A stretch of 64,000 bases of DNA from UBA4738 sp002413305. GTDB lineage: Bacteria > Actinomycetota > UBA4738. Where the stretch lies: the NCBI GenBank assembly GCA_036847185.1, contig DAIUAM010000006.1:25999-89998 (forward strand), written 5' to 3'. The notes under the pieces were generated by a model. That model made no database searches. It saw only the letters and a list, made by a program, of their open reading frames with translations, and had not been told where the DNA came from. A program made the position numbers and the translations under genes. Below, piece after piece: positions 16,198 through 25,632 of the stretch (its first letter is position 1; each line of letters begins with the position of its first letter).

Positions 16198-18144
16198 GTG
16201 ACGAAGCGCTACGTGCGGCTCACCGAACCGTGGGTCCGAGACGGCGGATCGCTCCGCCCGGCGACATGGGAGGAAGCGCTGGACCGGGCGGCGACCGGGT
16301 TCGGCGCAGCGGCCGCCGCGGGGGGAGAGCATGCGTTCGGGCTGTTCAGCTGCTCGAAGGCCACCAACGAGATGAACTTCATGGCTCAGAAGTTCGCCCG
16401 GGTGGTCATGGGCAGCAACAACGTCGACAGCTGCAACCGCACTTGACACGCTCTCAGCGTCGTCGGTCTGACGACGGTCTTCGGTGCGGGAGGCGGCACG
16501 AGTTCCTATGAGGAGGTCGAGAACACCGACCTCATCGTGCTGTGGGGATCGAACGCGCGCGAGACGCATCCAATCTTCTTCCACCACGTCCTGGCCGGCA
16601 TCCGAAATGGCGCGAAGCTTTGTGTCGTGGACCCGCGGCGGACCGGGTCCGCCCAGTGGGCGGATCGATGGCTGGGCCTCGACGTCGGTTCGGACATCGC
16701 TCTCGCCAATGCCATGGGACGGGAGATCGTGGCAGCCGGCCTGGAGAACCGGTCCTTCATCGACCGGGCCACCACTGGGTTCGAGGAGTACGTGGCCGCC
16801 GTAGAGACCTGGACGCTGGATCGGGCGGAGGCCGTGACCGGTGTTCCGGCCGCCTCCATCCAGCAGTTCGCCCACGACTACTCCCGGGCCGGCCGAGCGC
16901 AGCTCTGCTGGACCCTCGGGATCACCGAGCATCACAACGCGGTGGACAACGTTCTCGCCCTCATCAACTTGGCGCTGCTCACCGGCCACGTCGGACGGTA
17001 CGGGTCCGGTCTGTGTCCGCTCCGGGGCCAGAACAACGTCCAGGGCGGGGGGGACATGGGCGCGATCCCGAACAAGCTCCCCGGCGGCCAGGACGTGGCG
17101 GACGACGAGGCTCGGGCGAAGTTCGAGCGAGCCTGGGGTGCGTCGATCCCGCCGAAGCCCGGCTGGCATCTCACGGCCATGTTCGAGGCCATGGACCGGG
17201 GCGAGCTCACCCACCTGTACGTGATCGGGGAGAACCTGGCCCAGTCCGAGGCCGACGCCCATCGGGCCATCCGGCTGATGGAAGGGCTGGAGCAGCTCGT
17301 GGTCCAAGACCTGGTCATGACCAAGACTGCGGAGATGGCCGACGTGGTCCTACCGGCTTCGGCGGCGTGGTGTGAGGCGGAAGGGACGGTCACATCGAGT
17401 GAGCGGAGGGTGCAGCGGGTCAGGAGAGCCCTCGAGCCGCCGGGCCTGGCCCGGGACGACATCGAGATCATCTGCGACCTGGCCCGGGCCCTCGGGCACG
17501 AGTGGGGGCACCTCACCGCGGAGGCCGTGTGGAACGAGGTTCGAAGCCTCTCGCCGTGGCACGCCGGGATGAGCTACCGGCGGCTGGAGGAGCTGGGAGG
17601 GATCCCCTGGCCGTGCCCAAGCGAGGACCATCCCGGGGAACCGTTCCTGCACGCCCGCCTGTGGGAAGAGGACGAAGCCGCGCGCGGGCGTCGGGCCCCA
17701 TTCCACGCCGTGGAGTTCGAACCGCCGGTCGACGTGCTCGACGAAGATTTCCCGATCCGCCTGACCACCGGCCGCCGGCTGGACTCGTTCAACACGGGCG
17801 TGCAGACGGCCGGATACTCCTCGCCGCTCCGGCGCGGGGAGACGCTGGACATCGCCCCAGAGGACGGGGAACGGTTCGGCGTGGCGCCTGGCGAGGTGGT
17901 CCGGGCGAGCTCACGGCGGGGAGCCGTGGAGGTGCCGGTGCACTACGACCGCTCGCTTCGGCCCGGTTTGGCGTTCATGACCTTGCACTTCGGCGACGAT
18001 GTGATGACGAACTTCCTGACGATCGAGGCGGACGACCCGAAGTCCGGCACCGCGGAGTTCAAGGCCACCGCCATCCGCATCGATCGCATCGAACCTGGGC
18101 CGGACGTGGCGGCCGGGACCGTGCCCGGAGGCCACCGAGTCTGA
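16198..18144 (+). CDS. fdhA: Formate dehydrogenase catalytic (molybdopterin) subunit, selenocysteine-containing, lacking its N-terminal Fe-S domain
   Basis: 648 residues if TGA 16444-16446 is read as selenocysteine at codon 83. Before it the protein reads NVDSCNRT and after it HALSVVGLTTVFGAGGGTSS in the same frame, exactly the active-site context (NRT-U/C-HA) of formate dehydrogenases. The remaining sequence has the bis-MGD fold: LWGSNARETHP, VDPRRTG, LGITEHHN, CPLRGQNNVQGGGDMGA, LGEN-like VIGENLAQSEAD, and the C-terminal molybdopterin-binding barrel (TTGRRLDSFNTG). The [4Fe-4S] domain that normally precedes this part is absent and is encoded at 19991-20935. A SECIS hairpin follows the TGA. 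GTG 16198 has GGGGTGGAGGG upstream. First gene of a coupled three-gene operon. Confidence 0.93.
16444..16476 (+). promoter_or_regulatory. Selenocysteine codon plus bacterial SECIS hairpin
   Basis: Eleven bases after TGA (16444-16446) a stem CGTCGTC (16458-16464) pairs perfectly with GACGACG (16470-16476) around the loop GGTCT. The E. coli fdhF element has the same 11-base spacing and a loop with GGUCU, the part bound by SelB. All hairpin codons are also sensible for the protein. Confidence 0.92.
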
Positions 18145-19994
18145 TGGACCTCCGTCCGATCGAGGACCTTCCCTCTGAAGAAGAGCGGCACGCGATCGAT
18201 GCTGTCCTCCGTCCTGCGGCGTCCGCGCGGGAGGGGGGCTCGCCGGAGGGGCCGGAGATGTGGGCTGCGCCGGGTCCCGAGGGGAGGCGGGACCTGCTGC
18301 TTCCCGCTCTTCGTGCTGTCCAGGCCCGGGCCGGATGGATCAGCCGGGGTGCGCTCGGCGAGATCTGCCGCCGGCTGGGGATACCCCCGGCCGAAGCCTT
18401 TGGGGTTGGCACCTTCTACGCCCTGCTCTCGTTCGAGCCCCGACCGCCGGTGATGGTCCATGTGTGCGACGACATCGCGTGCCGGATGGCCGGTGCGGAC
18501 GACCTGTGCGCTGAGTTCGAGGCCCGGACCGTTCCCGAAGGGGGCCACGGGACGAACACCGGACTCGCATGGAAGCGGAGCCCTTGTCTCGGACGCTGCG
18601 AGGGGGCGCCCGCGATCCTCATGCAGAGAGCCGGGGACGCGGCCGGAGACCTGTCCTTGGCCCCCGCCTCGTATCGCGACGTGGAGGCCGAGACGTCCGG
18701 GGACGGCCGCGGGCCGGGCGACGAACCGCCGGTCCCCCAAGCCGGCGAACCCGCTCTTCGTCTCCTCCGCCGGATCGGCAGGGTGGACCCGTCGAGCCTG
18801 GATGACTACCGGGCCCACGGTGGTTACGAGGCCCTGCGAACCGCCGTCGCGCTCGGGCCCGAAGGTGTCATCCGCGAGGTCAAAGACTCCAACCTCCTGG
18901 GTCGCGGGGGTGCCGCGTTCCCGACCGGGGTCAAGTGGGAAGCGGTGGCGAGGCAGCCGGTCCGCCCCCACTACTTCGTCTGCAATGCCGACGAGTCCGA
19001 GCCCGGCACGTTCAAGGACCGGATCCTCATGGAGCGGGATCCGTTCGCGCTGCTCGAGTCCCTGACCATCGCGGCGTTCGCCACCGGATCGGAGCAGGGG
19101 TTCGTCTACGTCCGGGGCGAATACCCGCTGGCCGCGGAGCGGCTGGAGGCCGCCATCGAGCTCGCTCGCACCCGGGGGTACCTGGGGGAGGACGTGTGCG
19201 GTGAGGGGTTCCGGTTCGACGTGGAGCTGCGACAGGGGGCCGGCGCGTACATCGCCGGTGAGGAGACGGCGCTGTTCAACTCGATCGAAGGCCGGCGGGC
19301 CGAACCCCGCAACAAGCCGCCCTTCCCCGTCACTCACGGTCTGTTCGGCAAACCGACCGGTATCAACAACGTGGAGACGCTGGTGAACGTGCTCGAGATC
19401 CTGCGGATCGGTGGGCAGGCCTTCGCCCGCGTGGGAACCGAGGGGTCGACCGGCACGCGCCTGTTCTGTCTGTCGGGTTGCGTGGAGCGCCCGGGCCTGT
19501 ACGAGGTCGAGTTCGGCGCCACGCTCCGGGAGGTTCTGGATCTCGCCGGTGGGATCCCGGGCGGGCGGCCGCTCCGGGCCGTTCTGCTGGGCGGCGCGGC
19601 CGGCTCGTTCGTGGGTCCCGAAGACCTCGACCTGCCCCTCACGTTCGAGGCCACCCGGGCCGCCGGGGTCTCCCTCGGCTCAGGGGTGGTGATGCCGTTC
19701 GACGACACCGTCGACCTCGAATGGATCTTGCTCCGGATCGCGCGGTTCTTCCGGGACGAGTCCTGCGGGCAGTGTGTGCCCTGCCGAGTAGGGACGGTCC
19801 GCCAGGAGGAACTCCTCTCCCGGCTCAAGGCCGGACGGGCCATCGGCTCCCGCGAGCAGGAGCTGGCGATGCTCAACGAGATCGCCGCGGCCATGCGCGA
19901 CGCGTCGATCTGCGGCCTGGGACAGACCGCCTCGGGGGCGATCCTCTCCGGGATCTCCCGACTCGGCCTCTTCCCGGCGGGAGCCGCGACATGA
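18144..19994 (+). CDS. Fused NuoE-NuoF-like NAD-reducing subunit of formate dehydrogenase
   Basis: 616 residues. Residues ~1-170 are NuoE-like: thioredoxin-fold with VGTFYALLSF and [2Fe-2S] cysteines CDDIAC and CLGRC. Residues ~190-616 are NuoF-like: GRGGAAFPTGVKW (FMN/NADH site), CNADESEPGTFKDR, GAGAYIAGEETAL, and the [4Fe-4S] cysteines ESCGQCVPC with the distant SICGLG. The subunit would pass electrons from the formate site to NAD+. The ATG overlaps the fdhA stop (TGATG) and its own stop overlaps the next ATG (ATGA). The 17502-18143 extension of the frame is a shadow of fdhA. Confidence 0.92.
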   Translation: MDLRPIEDLPSEEERHAIDAVLRPAASAREGGSPEGPEMWAAPGPEGRRDLLLPALRAVQARAGWISRGALGEICRRLGIPPAEAFGVGTFYALLSFEPRPPVMVHVCDDIACRMAGADDLCAEFEARTVPEGGHGTNTGLAWKRSPCLGRCEGAPAILMQRAGDAAGDLSLAPASYRDVEAETSGDGRGPGDEPPVPQAGEPALRLLRRIGRVDPSSLDDYRAHGGYEALRTAVALGPEGVIREVKDSNLLGRGGAAFPTGVKWEAVARQPVRPHYFVCNADESEPGTFKDRILMERDPFALLESLTIAAFATGSEQGFVYVRGEYPLAAERLEAAIELARTRGYLGEDVCGEGFRFDVELRQGAGAYIAGEETALFNSIEGRRAEPRNKPPFPVTHGLFGKPTGINNVETLVNVLEILRIGGQAFARVGTEGSTGTRLFCLSGCVERPGLYEVEFGATLREVLDLAGGIPGGRPLRAVLLGGAAGSFVGPEDLDLPLTFEATRAAGVSLGSGVVMPFDDTVDLEWILLRIARFFRDESCGQCVPCRVGTVRQEELLSRLKAGRAIGSREQELAMLNEIAAAMRDASICGLGQTASGAILSGISRLGLFPAGAAT

Positions 19995-20935
19995 CCGCGG
20001 TCCCGGTCGGTCCGCCTCGCCGGCTGATCGAGCTGACGGTCGACGATCGAACCGTGCGCCTCCCCGAAGGAAGCACGCTCCTCCAGGCGTGCGCCGCCGC
20101 CGGCGTGGAGACCCCGACACTGTGCTACCTGGAGAATCTGGCTCCCGTCAATGTGTGCCGTGTGTGCATGGTCGAGGTCGACGGGTCTCGGGTCCTCGTG
20201 CCCGCGTGCTCGCGCCCGGCGGAACCCGGCATGACGATCCACACTGAGTCGGCGAGGGTTCGACTGGCGCGGAAGGTCGTCCTGGAGTTCCTGGCCTCCT
20301 CCGTGGACGTCTCCCTGGCCCCGCAGGCCGCCGGCTATCTGGAGCGGTACGGCGCCGAGCCCGGTCGGTTCGGTACGCCGGCTCCCCCGGCTGCGGCGGG
20401 AGTGCGGGGCGGGGCGGCGCCAGGGGAGCACGAAGCATCGGATGGGCTCGCCGCCGCCACGGTGGCCCAGCCGGTCAGCCTCGACAACGAGCTGTACGTC
20501 CGCGACTACTCACGGTGCATCCTGTGCTACAAGTGCGTGGAGGCGTGCGGGGTCGACGCCCAGAACACCTTCGCCATCGCGGTCGCCGGCCGCGGGTTCG
20601 ACGCCCGCATCTCCACCGAGTTCGACGTCCCGTTGCCGGACTCCGCGTGCGTGTACTGCGGCAACTGCATCGGGGTGTGCCCCACCGGGGCTCTCATGTT
20701 CAAGAGCGAGTACGACATGCGCCAGACGGGCACGTGGGACGAGGAGGAGCAGGCGGTCACCGACACGATCTGCCCGTACTGCGGGGTCGGCTGCACCCTG
20801 TCGCTTCATGTCCAGGGCAACCGGATCGTCAAGGTCACCTCCCCGCTGGACAACGACGTTACCCGAGGCCACCTCTGTATCAAGGGTCGCTTCGGATGGG
20901 AGTCGGTGCAGAGCCGGGATCCAACGGGCGCTTGA
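19991..20935 (+). CDS. Fe-S subunit equivalent to the N-terminal half of FdhA
   Basis: 314 residues. Order of domains: a [2Fe-2S] ferredoxin domain (LCYLENLAPVNVCRVCMVEV, then VPACSRP), a stretch to residue ~165, two [4Fe-4S] motifs (CILCYKCVEAC; CVYCGNCIGVCPTGA) and finally the molybdopterin-oxidoreductase Fe4S4 domain (CPYCGVGCTLSL...DNDVTRGHLCIKGRFG). In ordinary FdhA proteins these domains precede the catalytic domain in one chain; here the chain ends right after GRFGWESVQ, where fdhA at 16198 takes over. It must therefore complex with it. Translationally coupled by ATGA to the preceding gene. Confidence 0.9.
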   Translation: MTAVPVGPPRRLIELTVDDRTVRLPEGSTLLQACAAAGVETPTLCYLENLAPVNVCRVCMVEVDGSRVLVPACSRPAEPGMTIHTESARVRLARKVVLEFLASSVDVSLAPQAAGYLERYGAEPGRFGTPAPPAAAGVRGGAAPGEHEASDGLAAATVAQPVSLDNELYVRDYSRCILCYKCVEACGVDAQNTFAIAVAGRGFDARISTEFDVPLPDSACVYCGNCIGVCPTGALMFKSEYDMRQTGTWDEEEQAVTDTICPYCGVGCTLSLHVQGNRIVKVTSPLDNDVTRGHLCIKGRFGWESVQSRDPTGA

Positions 20936-20939
20936 CCGC

Positions 20940-22097
20940 GTGAGCGGCAGCCATCGCCCTCGCTCTCGGGTGCCAGGCACCGCCGTTGCGCTCGTGGCGG
21001 GGCTCCTCTTCGCCGGGGCAGCGGTGGCGTTCGCGATCGCTCGTCAGGATCGTCGGCAGGTTCCCGTTGTGCGCACGGCGTCGGGGAGTCCCACGGCGCG
21101 CCCCCCCTCCGCCGCTCCTTCGCTGTCGGTCTCGCCCACGCCGTCGATCAACCCGCCGTCGCCGATCCCCGGCTATCTGATGATCGCCGACCGGGCGAAC
21201 GACCGGCTCGTGCTGGTCGACTCGAACAAGCACGTCCTGTGGACCTACCCACCGGCCGGTTCGAAGCCCGCGATGCCCTTCTTCTTCGACGACGACGTCT
21301 TCTTCAACCAAGACCACACGGAGGTGATCAGCCAGCAGGAGGAGCAGCAGACGATCCAGATCCTGTCCTTCCCGGCCGGCAAACTGCTGTGGCGCTATGG
21401 ACACGTCAATGTGCGCGGTTCGACCCCCGGCTACCTCAGCACGCCCGACGACGCCTACCTGCTGCCGGACGGGACCGTCTCGGTGGCGGACGTCCGGAAC
21501 TGCCGGGTGCTGTTCATCTCGCCGGCGCACGAGGTCCTCCGCCAGCTCGGGACGACGGGGATCTGTTCCCACCACCCGCCCGATCATCTGGCTTCGCCGA
21601 ACGGCGACACGCCGCTCCCGGACGGCGGGACGCTGGTCACCGAGATCAACGGATCGTGGATCGACGACATCTCGGCCGACGGCAGGCTGGTGTGGTCGGT
21701 GCACGCCCCGGTCGCCTATCCCTCGGACGCGCAGTGGCTGGGCCACGGGAAGATCCTGCTGGCCGATTACTCCTCGCCGGGCCACGTCCTGGAGATGACC
21801 ACCTCGGGGAAGGTGCTGTGGAAGTACGGCCCGCCGTCGGGCCCCGGCGCCCTGAACCATCCCTCGTTGGCGTTGATGCTGCCGAACGGGCTGATCGCGG
21901 TGAACGATGACTTCCGGGACCGGGTGGTCCTGATCGACCCGGCGAAGAACCGGATCGTCTGGCAGTACGGCCATACCGACGCGCCCGGCACCGTGCCCGG
22001 CTTCCTGCACGTGCCGGACGGCATGGACTTCCTGCCCTTCGACGTGGCGATGTCGACCCCGGCCATCGCCCGGCTGGTCGGCTCCCCGGCGCCCTGA
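20940..22097 (+). CDS. Membrane-anchored PQQ-like/arylsulfotransferase-like propeller protein
   Basis: 385 residues. An N-terminal transmembrane anchor (GTAVALVAGLLFAGAAVAFAI) is followed by a Ser/Pro/Thr linker (residues ~45-75) and a propeller of repeated blades with cores such as MIADRANDRLVLVDSNKHVLWTYP, GKLLWRYGH, GRLVWSVHAP, GKVLWKYGPP and NRIVWQYGH. This resembles outer-surface PQQ-repeat or arylsulfotransferase-fold proteins. No catalytic residues are certain. GTG 20940 lies four bases after the Fe-S gene stop; whether it belongs to the fdh operon or only neighbours it is unknown. Confidence 0.75.
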   Translation: MSGSHRPRSRVPGTAVALVAGLLFAGAAVAFAIARQDRRQVPVVRTASGSPTARPPSAAPSLSVSPTPSINPPSPIPGYLMIADRANDRLVLVDSNKHVLWTYPPAGSKPAMPFFFDDDVFFNQDHTEVISQQEEQQTIQILSFPAGKLLWRYGHVNVRGSTPGYLSTPDDAYLLPDGTVSVADVRNCRVLFISPAHEVLRQLGTTGICSHHPPDHLASPNGDTPLPDGGTLVTEINGSWIDDISADGRLVWSVHAPVAYPSDAQWLGHGKILLADYSSPGHVLEMTTSGKVLWKYGPPSGPGALNHPSLALMLPNGLIAVNDDFRDRVVLIDPAKNRIVWQYGHTDAPGTVPGFLHVPDGMDFLPFDVAMSTPAIARLVGSPAP

Positions 22098-22242
22098 TCG
22101 CCGCATTCCGGCTGGCCTCGAACACGGCGCGGTACCATACAAACTCGCCCTGGTGACGCGGCTCCAGCACGACCCCGGCCGTCGCCATCAGCGGGGGGCC
22201 CTGAGGGCTCGCCGGGGCACCAGCCGCGTGGAAGTGAGGCCG

Positions 22243-24714
22243 ATGCGTCCGTACCGACCGCAGGAGATCGAGCCGAAATGGCAGGCCGCGTGGGAACGCG
22301 ACGGTCTGTTCCGGGCCGACGACTCCCCCGAGGACGGCCGGGAGCGGTTCTACAAGCTGCACATGTTCCCGTACCCCTCGGGCGATCTGCACATGGGGCA
22401 CGCCGAAGCGTTCGCCATCAGCGACATCATCGCCCGGTACCGATGGATGCAGGGATACAACGTCCTGCATCCGATCGGGTGGGATGCGTTCGGGTTGCCG
22501 GCGGAGAACGCGGCGATCCAGCGCGGCATGCATCCCAAGGACTGGACGTACGGGAACATCCCTCAGCAGGAGCGGTCCTTCAGGCGCTACGGGATGTCCT
22601 TCGACTGGACCCGCATGCTGGCCACCAGCGACCCCGAGTACTACCGATGGACGCAGTGGCTCTTCCTGCAGCTCTACCGGGCCGGATTGGCGTACCGGAA
22701 GATGGCCCCGGTGAACTGGTGCCCGAAGGACCAGACCGTGCTCGCCAACGAGCAGGTCGTGCAGGGCCGGTGCGAGCGGTGCGGCACGATCGTGGTCCGC
22801 AAGGACCTGACCCAGTGGTTCTTCAAGATCACCGACTACGCCGACCGGCTGCTGGAGGACATGCGTGAGCTGGACTGGTCGGACCGGGTGCTGAGCCAGC
22901 AGCGGAACTGGATCGGCCGGTCGGAGGGCGCCGAGGTGACCTTCGAGATCGCGGAGACGGGGGACCGGATCCCGGTCTTCACCACGCGGCCGGACACGTT
23001 GTGGGGGGTGACGTTCTTCGTCTTCGCACCCGAGCATCCCTCGCTCGAACGGCTGGCGGAGGCCGGGGGGTCGGCCGACGCGGTGAAGGAGCTGCAGGAC
23101 CGGCTCCAGCGGTCCGACCCGGCCGAGCGGCAGGCCGCAAGCCCGCGGGACGGCGTGGCGCTGGGCGTGCACGCCGTGAACCCGGTGAACGGCGAGCGAG
23201 TGCCGTGCTTCGTCGCCCCGTACGTGTTGATGGACTACGGGACCGGGGCCGTGATGGGGGTGCCCGGACACGACCAGCGTGACTTCGAGTTCGCCCGCGA
23301 GCACGGGCTCGAGGTCCGGGTGGTGATCCAGCCGCCGGACGTGCCGGAGGTCGAACCGACGGAGATGACCGAGGCGTATCCGCACGAGGGCGTGATGGTC
23401 CGTTCGGGTCCGTTCGACGGCGTCCGGTCGCCCGAGTCGATCGCGCAGGTCATCGCGTGGCTGGAGGACGCCGGGAAGGGCCGGGCGGCGGTGTCGTTCC
23501 GCCTTCGCGACTGGCTGATCTCCCGGCAACGGTACTGGGGCCCGCCGATCCCGATCATCTACTGCCCGGCCTGCGGTGACGTGGCGGTGCCCGAATCCGA
23601 GCTGCCCGTGCTGCTGCCCGAGGACGTGGACTTCTCGCCGCACGGCGAATCGCCCCTGGCCCGGCACCCCGGGTTCGTGGATGTGGCGTGCCCGTCGTGC
23701 GGCGGCCCCGCGAAGCGCGAGACCGACACCTTGGACACGTTCGTGGATTCGTCGTGGTACTTCCTGCGGTTCGTCTCGCCGCGGGACCCGGTGCGGGCCT
23801 GGGAGCCGGAGGACGTCGAACGCTGGCTGCCGGTCGACCTGTACAGCGGGGGGATCGAGCACGCGATCCTCCACCTGCTGTATTCGCGGTTCGTGGTGAA
23901 GGCGCTGTTCGACCTCGGGCTGGTCCCGTTCCGCGAACCGTTCACCCGGCTGGTGAACCAGGGCATGGTCATCATGGACGGCGGAGCGATGAGCAAGAGC
24001 CGGGGGAACCTCGTGGGGTTCGCCGAGGAGCTGGACCGGTGGGGGGCGGACGTGATCCGTCTGACCATGATGTTCGCCGGACCGGTCGAGGACGACCTGG
24101 ACTGGGCGACCGTGTCCCCGGCGGGGGTGCGGAAATGGCTCGGCCGGGTGTGGCGGGCCGTCCACGAGGTGGCCGCGCTGAAGGAAACCGCGGGGGAGGT
24201 CGACGGGAGCACGGGGGGTGCGCTTCGGCGTGTGACCCATCGCACGATCAAGGTGGTCACGGCCGACTACGACCGGAACGCGTTCAACGTCGCCATCTCC
24301 AAGCTGATGACCTTGACGAACGAGATCCAACGCGTGCTGGAAGGGGGGACGGTCTCGGTCCCGGAGGCCCGGGAGGCTGCCGAGGCGCTGGTTCTGATGC
24401 TGGCGCCGATGGCGCCGCATCTCGCCGAGGAGCTCTGGCGAGAGGCGCTCGGCAACGCGGAGACGCTCGTCCACGGGCCGTGGCCGGCCTGGGACGAGGA
24501 CCTGGCCCGTGAAGACGTGGTCGTCATGGTGGTCCAGGTCGACGGGAAGGTGCGGGACCGGATCACCGTGCCTGCCGACCTGGGCGAGGACGATGCCCGG
24601 ACGCGAGCCCTGGATTCGGGCCGGGTTCGCGCCCTGCTCGATGGCCGCGAGGTCGTCCAGGTCATCGTGCGGCCGCCGCGCCTGGTGAACGTCGTGACCC
24701 GAGGGTCGAACTGA
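22243..24714 (+). CDS. leuS: Leucyl-tRNA synthetase
   Basis: 823 residues. Class I signature HMGH is in YPSGDLHMGHAEAF; the editing domain contains TTRPDTLWGVTFFV and the conserved GTGAVMGVPGHDQRD; the second signature reads GGAMSKSRGN, so the first Lys of KMSKS is Ala while the catalytic second Lys is kept. Zinc-like cysteines appear in CERCGT and CPSCGG. It charges tRNA-Leu in the cytoplasm. The ATG at 22243 follows GTGAGG; the upstream in-frame 30 codons are not conserved. Begins the leuS-comEA-comEC-holA order. Confidence 0.95.
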   Translation: MRPYRPQEIEPKWQAAWERDGLFRADDSPEDGRERFYKLHMFPYPSGDLHMGHAEAFAISDIIARYRWMQGYNVLHPIGWDAFGLPAENAAIQRGMHPKDWTYGNIPQQERSFRRYGMSFDWTRMLATSDPEYYRWTQWLFLQLYRAGLAYRKMAPVNWCPKDQTVLANEQVVQGRCERCGTIVVRKDLTQWFFKITDYADRLLEDMRELDWSDRVLSQQRNWIGRSEGAEVTFEIAETGDRIPVFTTRPDTLWGVTFFVFAPEHPSLERLAEAGGSADAVKELQDRLQRSDPAERQAASPRDGVALGVHAVNPVNGERVPCFVAPYVLMDYGTGAVMGVPGHDQRDFEFAREHGLEVRVVIQPPDVPEVEPTEMTEAYPHEGVMVRSGPFDGVRSPESIAQVIAWLEDAGKGRAAVSFRLRDWLISRQRYWGPPIPIIYCPACGDVAVPESELPVLLPEDVDFSPHGESPLARHPGFVDVACPSCGGPAKRETDTLDTFVDSSWYFLRFVSPRDPVRAWEPEDVERWLPVDLYSGGIEHAILHLLYSRFVVKALFDLGLVPFREPFTRLVNQGMVIMDGGAMSKSRGNLVGFAEELDRWGADVIRLTMMFAGPVEDDLDWATVSPAGVRKWLGRVWRAVHEVAALKETAGEVDGSTGGALRRVTHRTIKVVTADYDRNAFNVAISKLMTLTNEIQRVLEGGTVSVPEAREAAEALVLMLAPMAPHLAEELWREALGNAETLVHGPWPAWDEDLAREDVVVMVVQVDGKVRDRITVPADLGEDDARTRALDSGRVRALLDGREVVQVIVRPPRLVNVVTRGSN

Positions 24715-24963
24715 GGCGCTGCCGAAAGCATCACGCCAGATTTCGCACCGGTCGTGACGTCGCTCACTGACGGCGAGGCCCGGCCCAGCTAGCCTTCGTT
24801 CCAAGGTCGGGTTCCGGGCCCGCCGAGGCTCGCCAGTCCGTACGGGGCTGCGGTGCCCCCCGGGCCCAGCCCGGTTTCATCCCCTTGCGCTTCCTGCGCG
24901 CATGTCGTGCCTTCCCGTGGGCTGTCTGGTGTTGGAACGCACCCGAACAGGGGAGGCGGACGG

Positions 24964-25623
24964 TTGGTCAGTGAGCAGATCCGCGAGCGACTCCACGCCT
25001 TGGAGCGGCGCGAACTGGTGGGGCTCGTGATCATCGCGGTGCTGGTGGTGGCGGGTGCGGCGTTCTGGTACACGCGATCCCTCCCGAGCCCGGTCCACGT
25101 CGTGGCGACGGCCGGCGGCGGCGGCTCGCGAGCGCCCGCCGCAGCACCGGTCGCCTCGCCGTCGGCTTCGCCGAAGCAGATCGTCGTCGACGTCGCCGGC
25201 TGGGTGAAGACGCCTGGTGTCTACGACTTCCACCAGGGCGACCGCGTGATCGATGCCATCCGTCAGGCCGGTGGCGCACGTCCCGGCGCTGACCTGACGT
25301 CGATCAACCTCGCCGCGCTGCTCACGGACGCGGAACAGATCGTGGTGGGCAAGGCCTCGGGGGGCGGTCCGGTCAGCAGTACGACGGTGGGCTCGGGCGG
25401 CGGAGGGTCGAGCGGGGACGGTTCGAACGGCGCCCCCGTCAACATCAACACCGCGACGCTCGACCAGCTGGAGAGCCTCCCTGGGATCGGGCCTGCGCTG
25501 GGGCAACGGATCATCGACTACCGCCAGCAACACGGTCCGTTCAAGTCGGTGAACGACCTCACGAACGTGTCGGGCATCGGCGACAAGCGGCTGGCCGACC
25601 TTCGGCAGATGATCACCGTGTAG
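24964..25623 (+). CDS. comEA: ComEA-like DNA-uptake protein
   Basis: 219 residues. An N-terminal membrane anchor (LVGLVIIAVLVVAGAAFWY), an SLBB domain (VVDVAGWVKTPGVYDF...RVIDAIRQAGG), a Gly/Ser linker and a C-terminal tandem helix-hairpin-helix (PVNINTATLDQLESLPGIGPALGQRIIDYR...VSGIGDKRLADL). ComEA binds incoming double-stranded DNA at the outer membrane face for transformation. The start is TTG 24964 with GGGGAGG upstream; no ATG or GTG is in frame near it. comEC follows 9 bases later. Confidence 0.87.
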   Translation: MVSEQIRERLHALERRELVGLVIIAVLVVAGAAFWYTRSLPSPVHVVATAGGGGSRAPAAAPVASPSASPKQIVVDVAGWVKTPGVYDFHQGDRVIDAIRQAGGARPGADLTSINLAALLTDAEQIVVGKASGGGPVSSTTVGSGGGGSSGDGSNGAPVNINTATLDQLESLPGIGPALGQRIIDYRQQHGPFKSVNDLTNVSGIGDKRLADLRQMITV

Positions 25624-25632
25624 GGGGATCCC

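Noticed and set aside
16247..17307. Two separate fdhA ORFs (16198-16446 and 16537-18144)
   Set aside because: Same frame, with Sec-site context on both sides of the TGA and a SECIS; merged into one selenoprotein gene.
22098..22242. Possible T-box or leader upstream of leuS
   Set aside because: I could not find a T-box sequence (UGGN) or a specifier hairpin by eye; no claim made.
21646..24804. A 1052-codon minus-strand frame
   Set aside because: Shadow of leuS; no homology, rich in His/Arg/Pro.
24715..24963. Possible riboswitch before comEA
   Set aside because: GC-rich and able to form hairpins, but no known riboswitch core was recognised.
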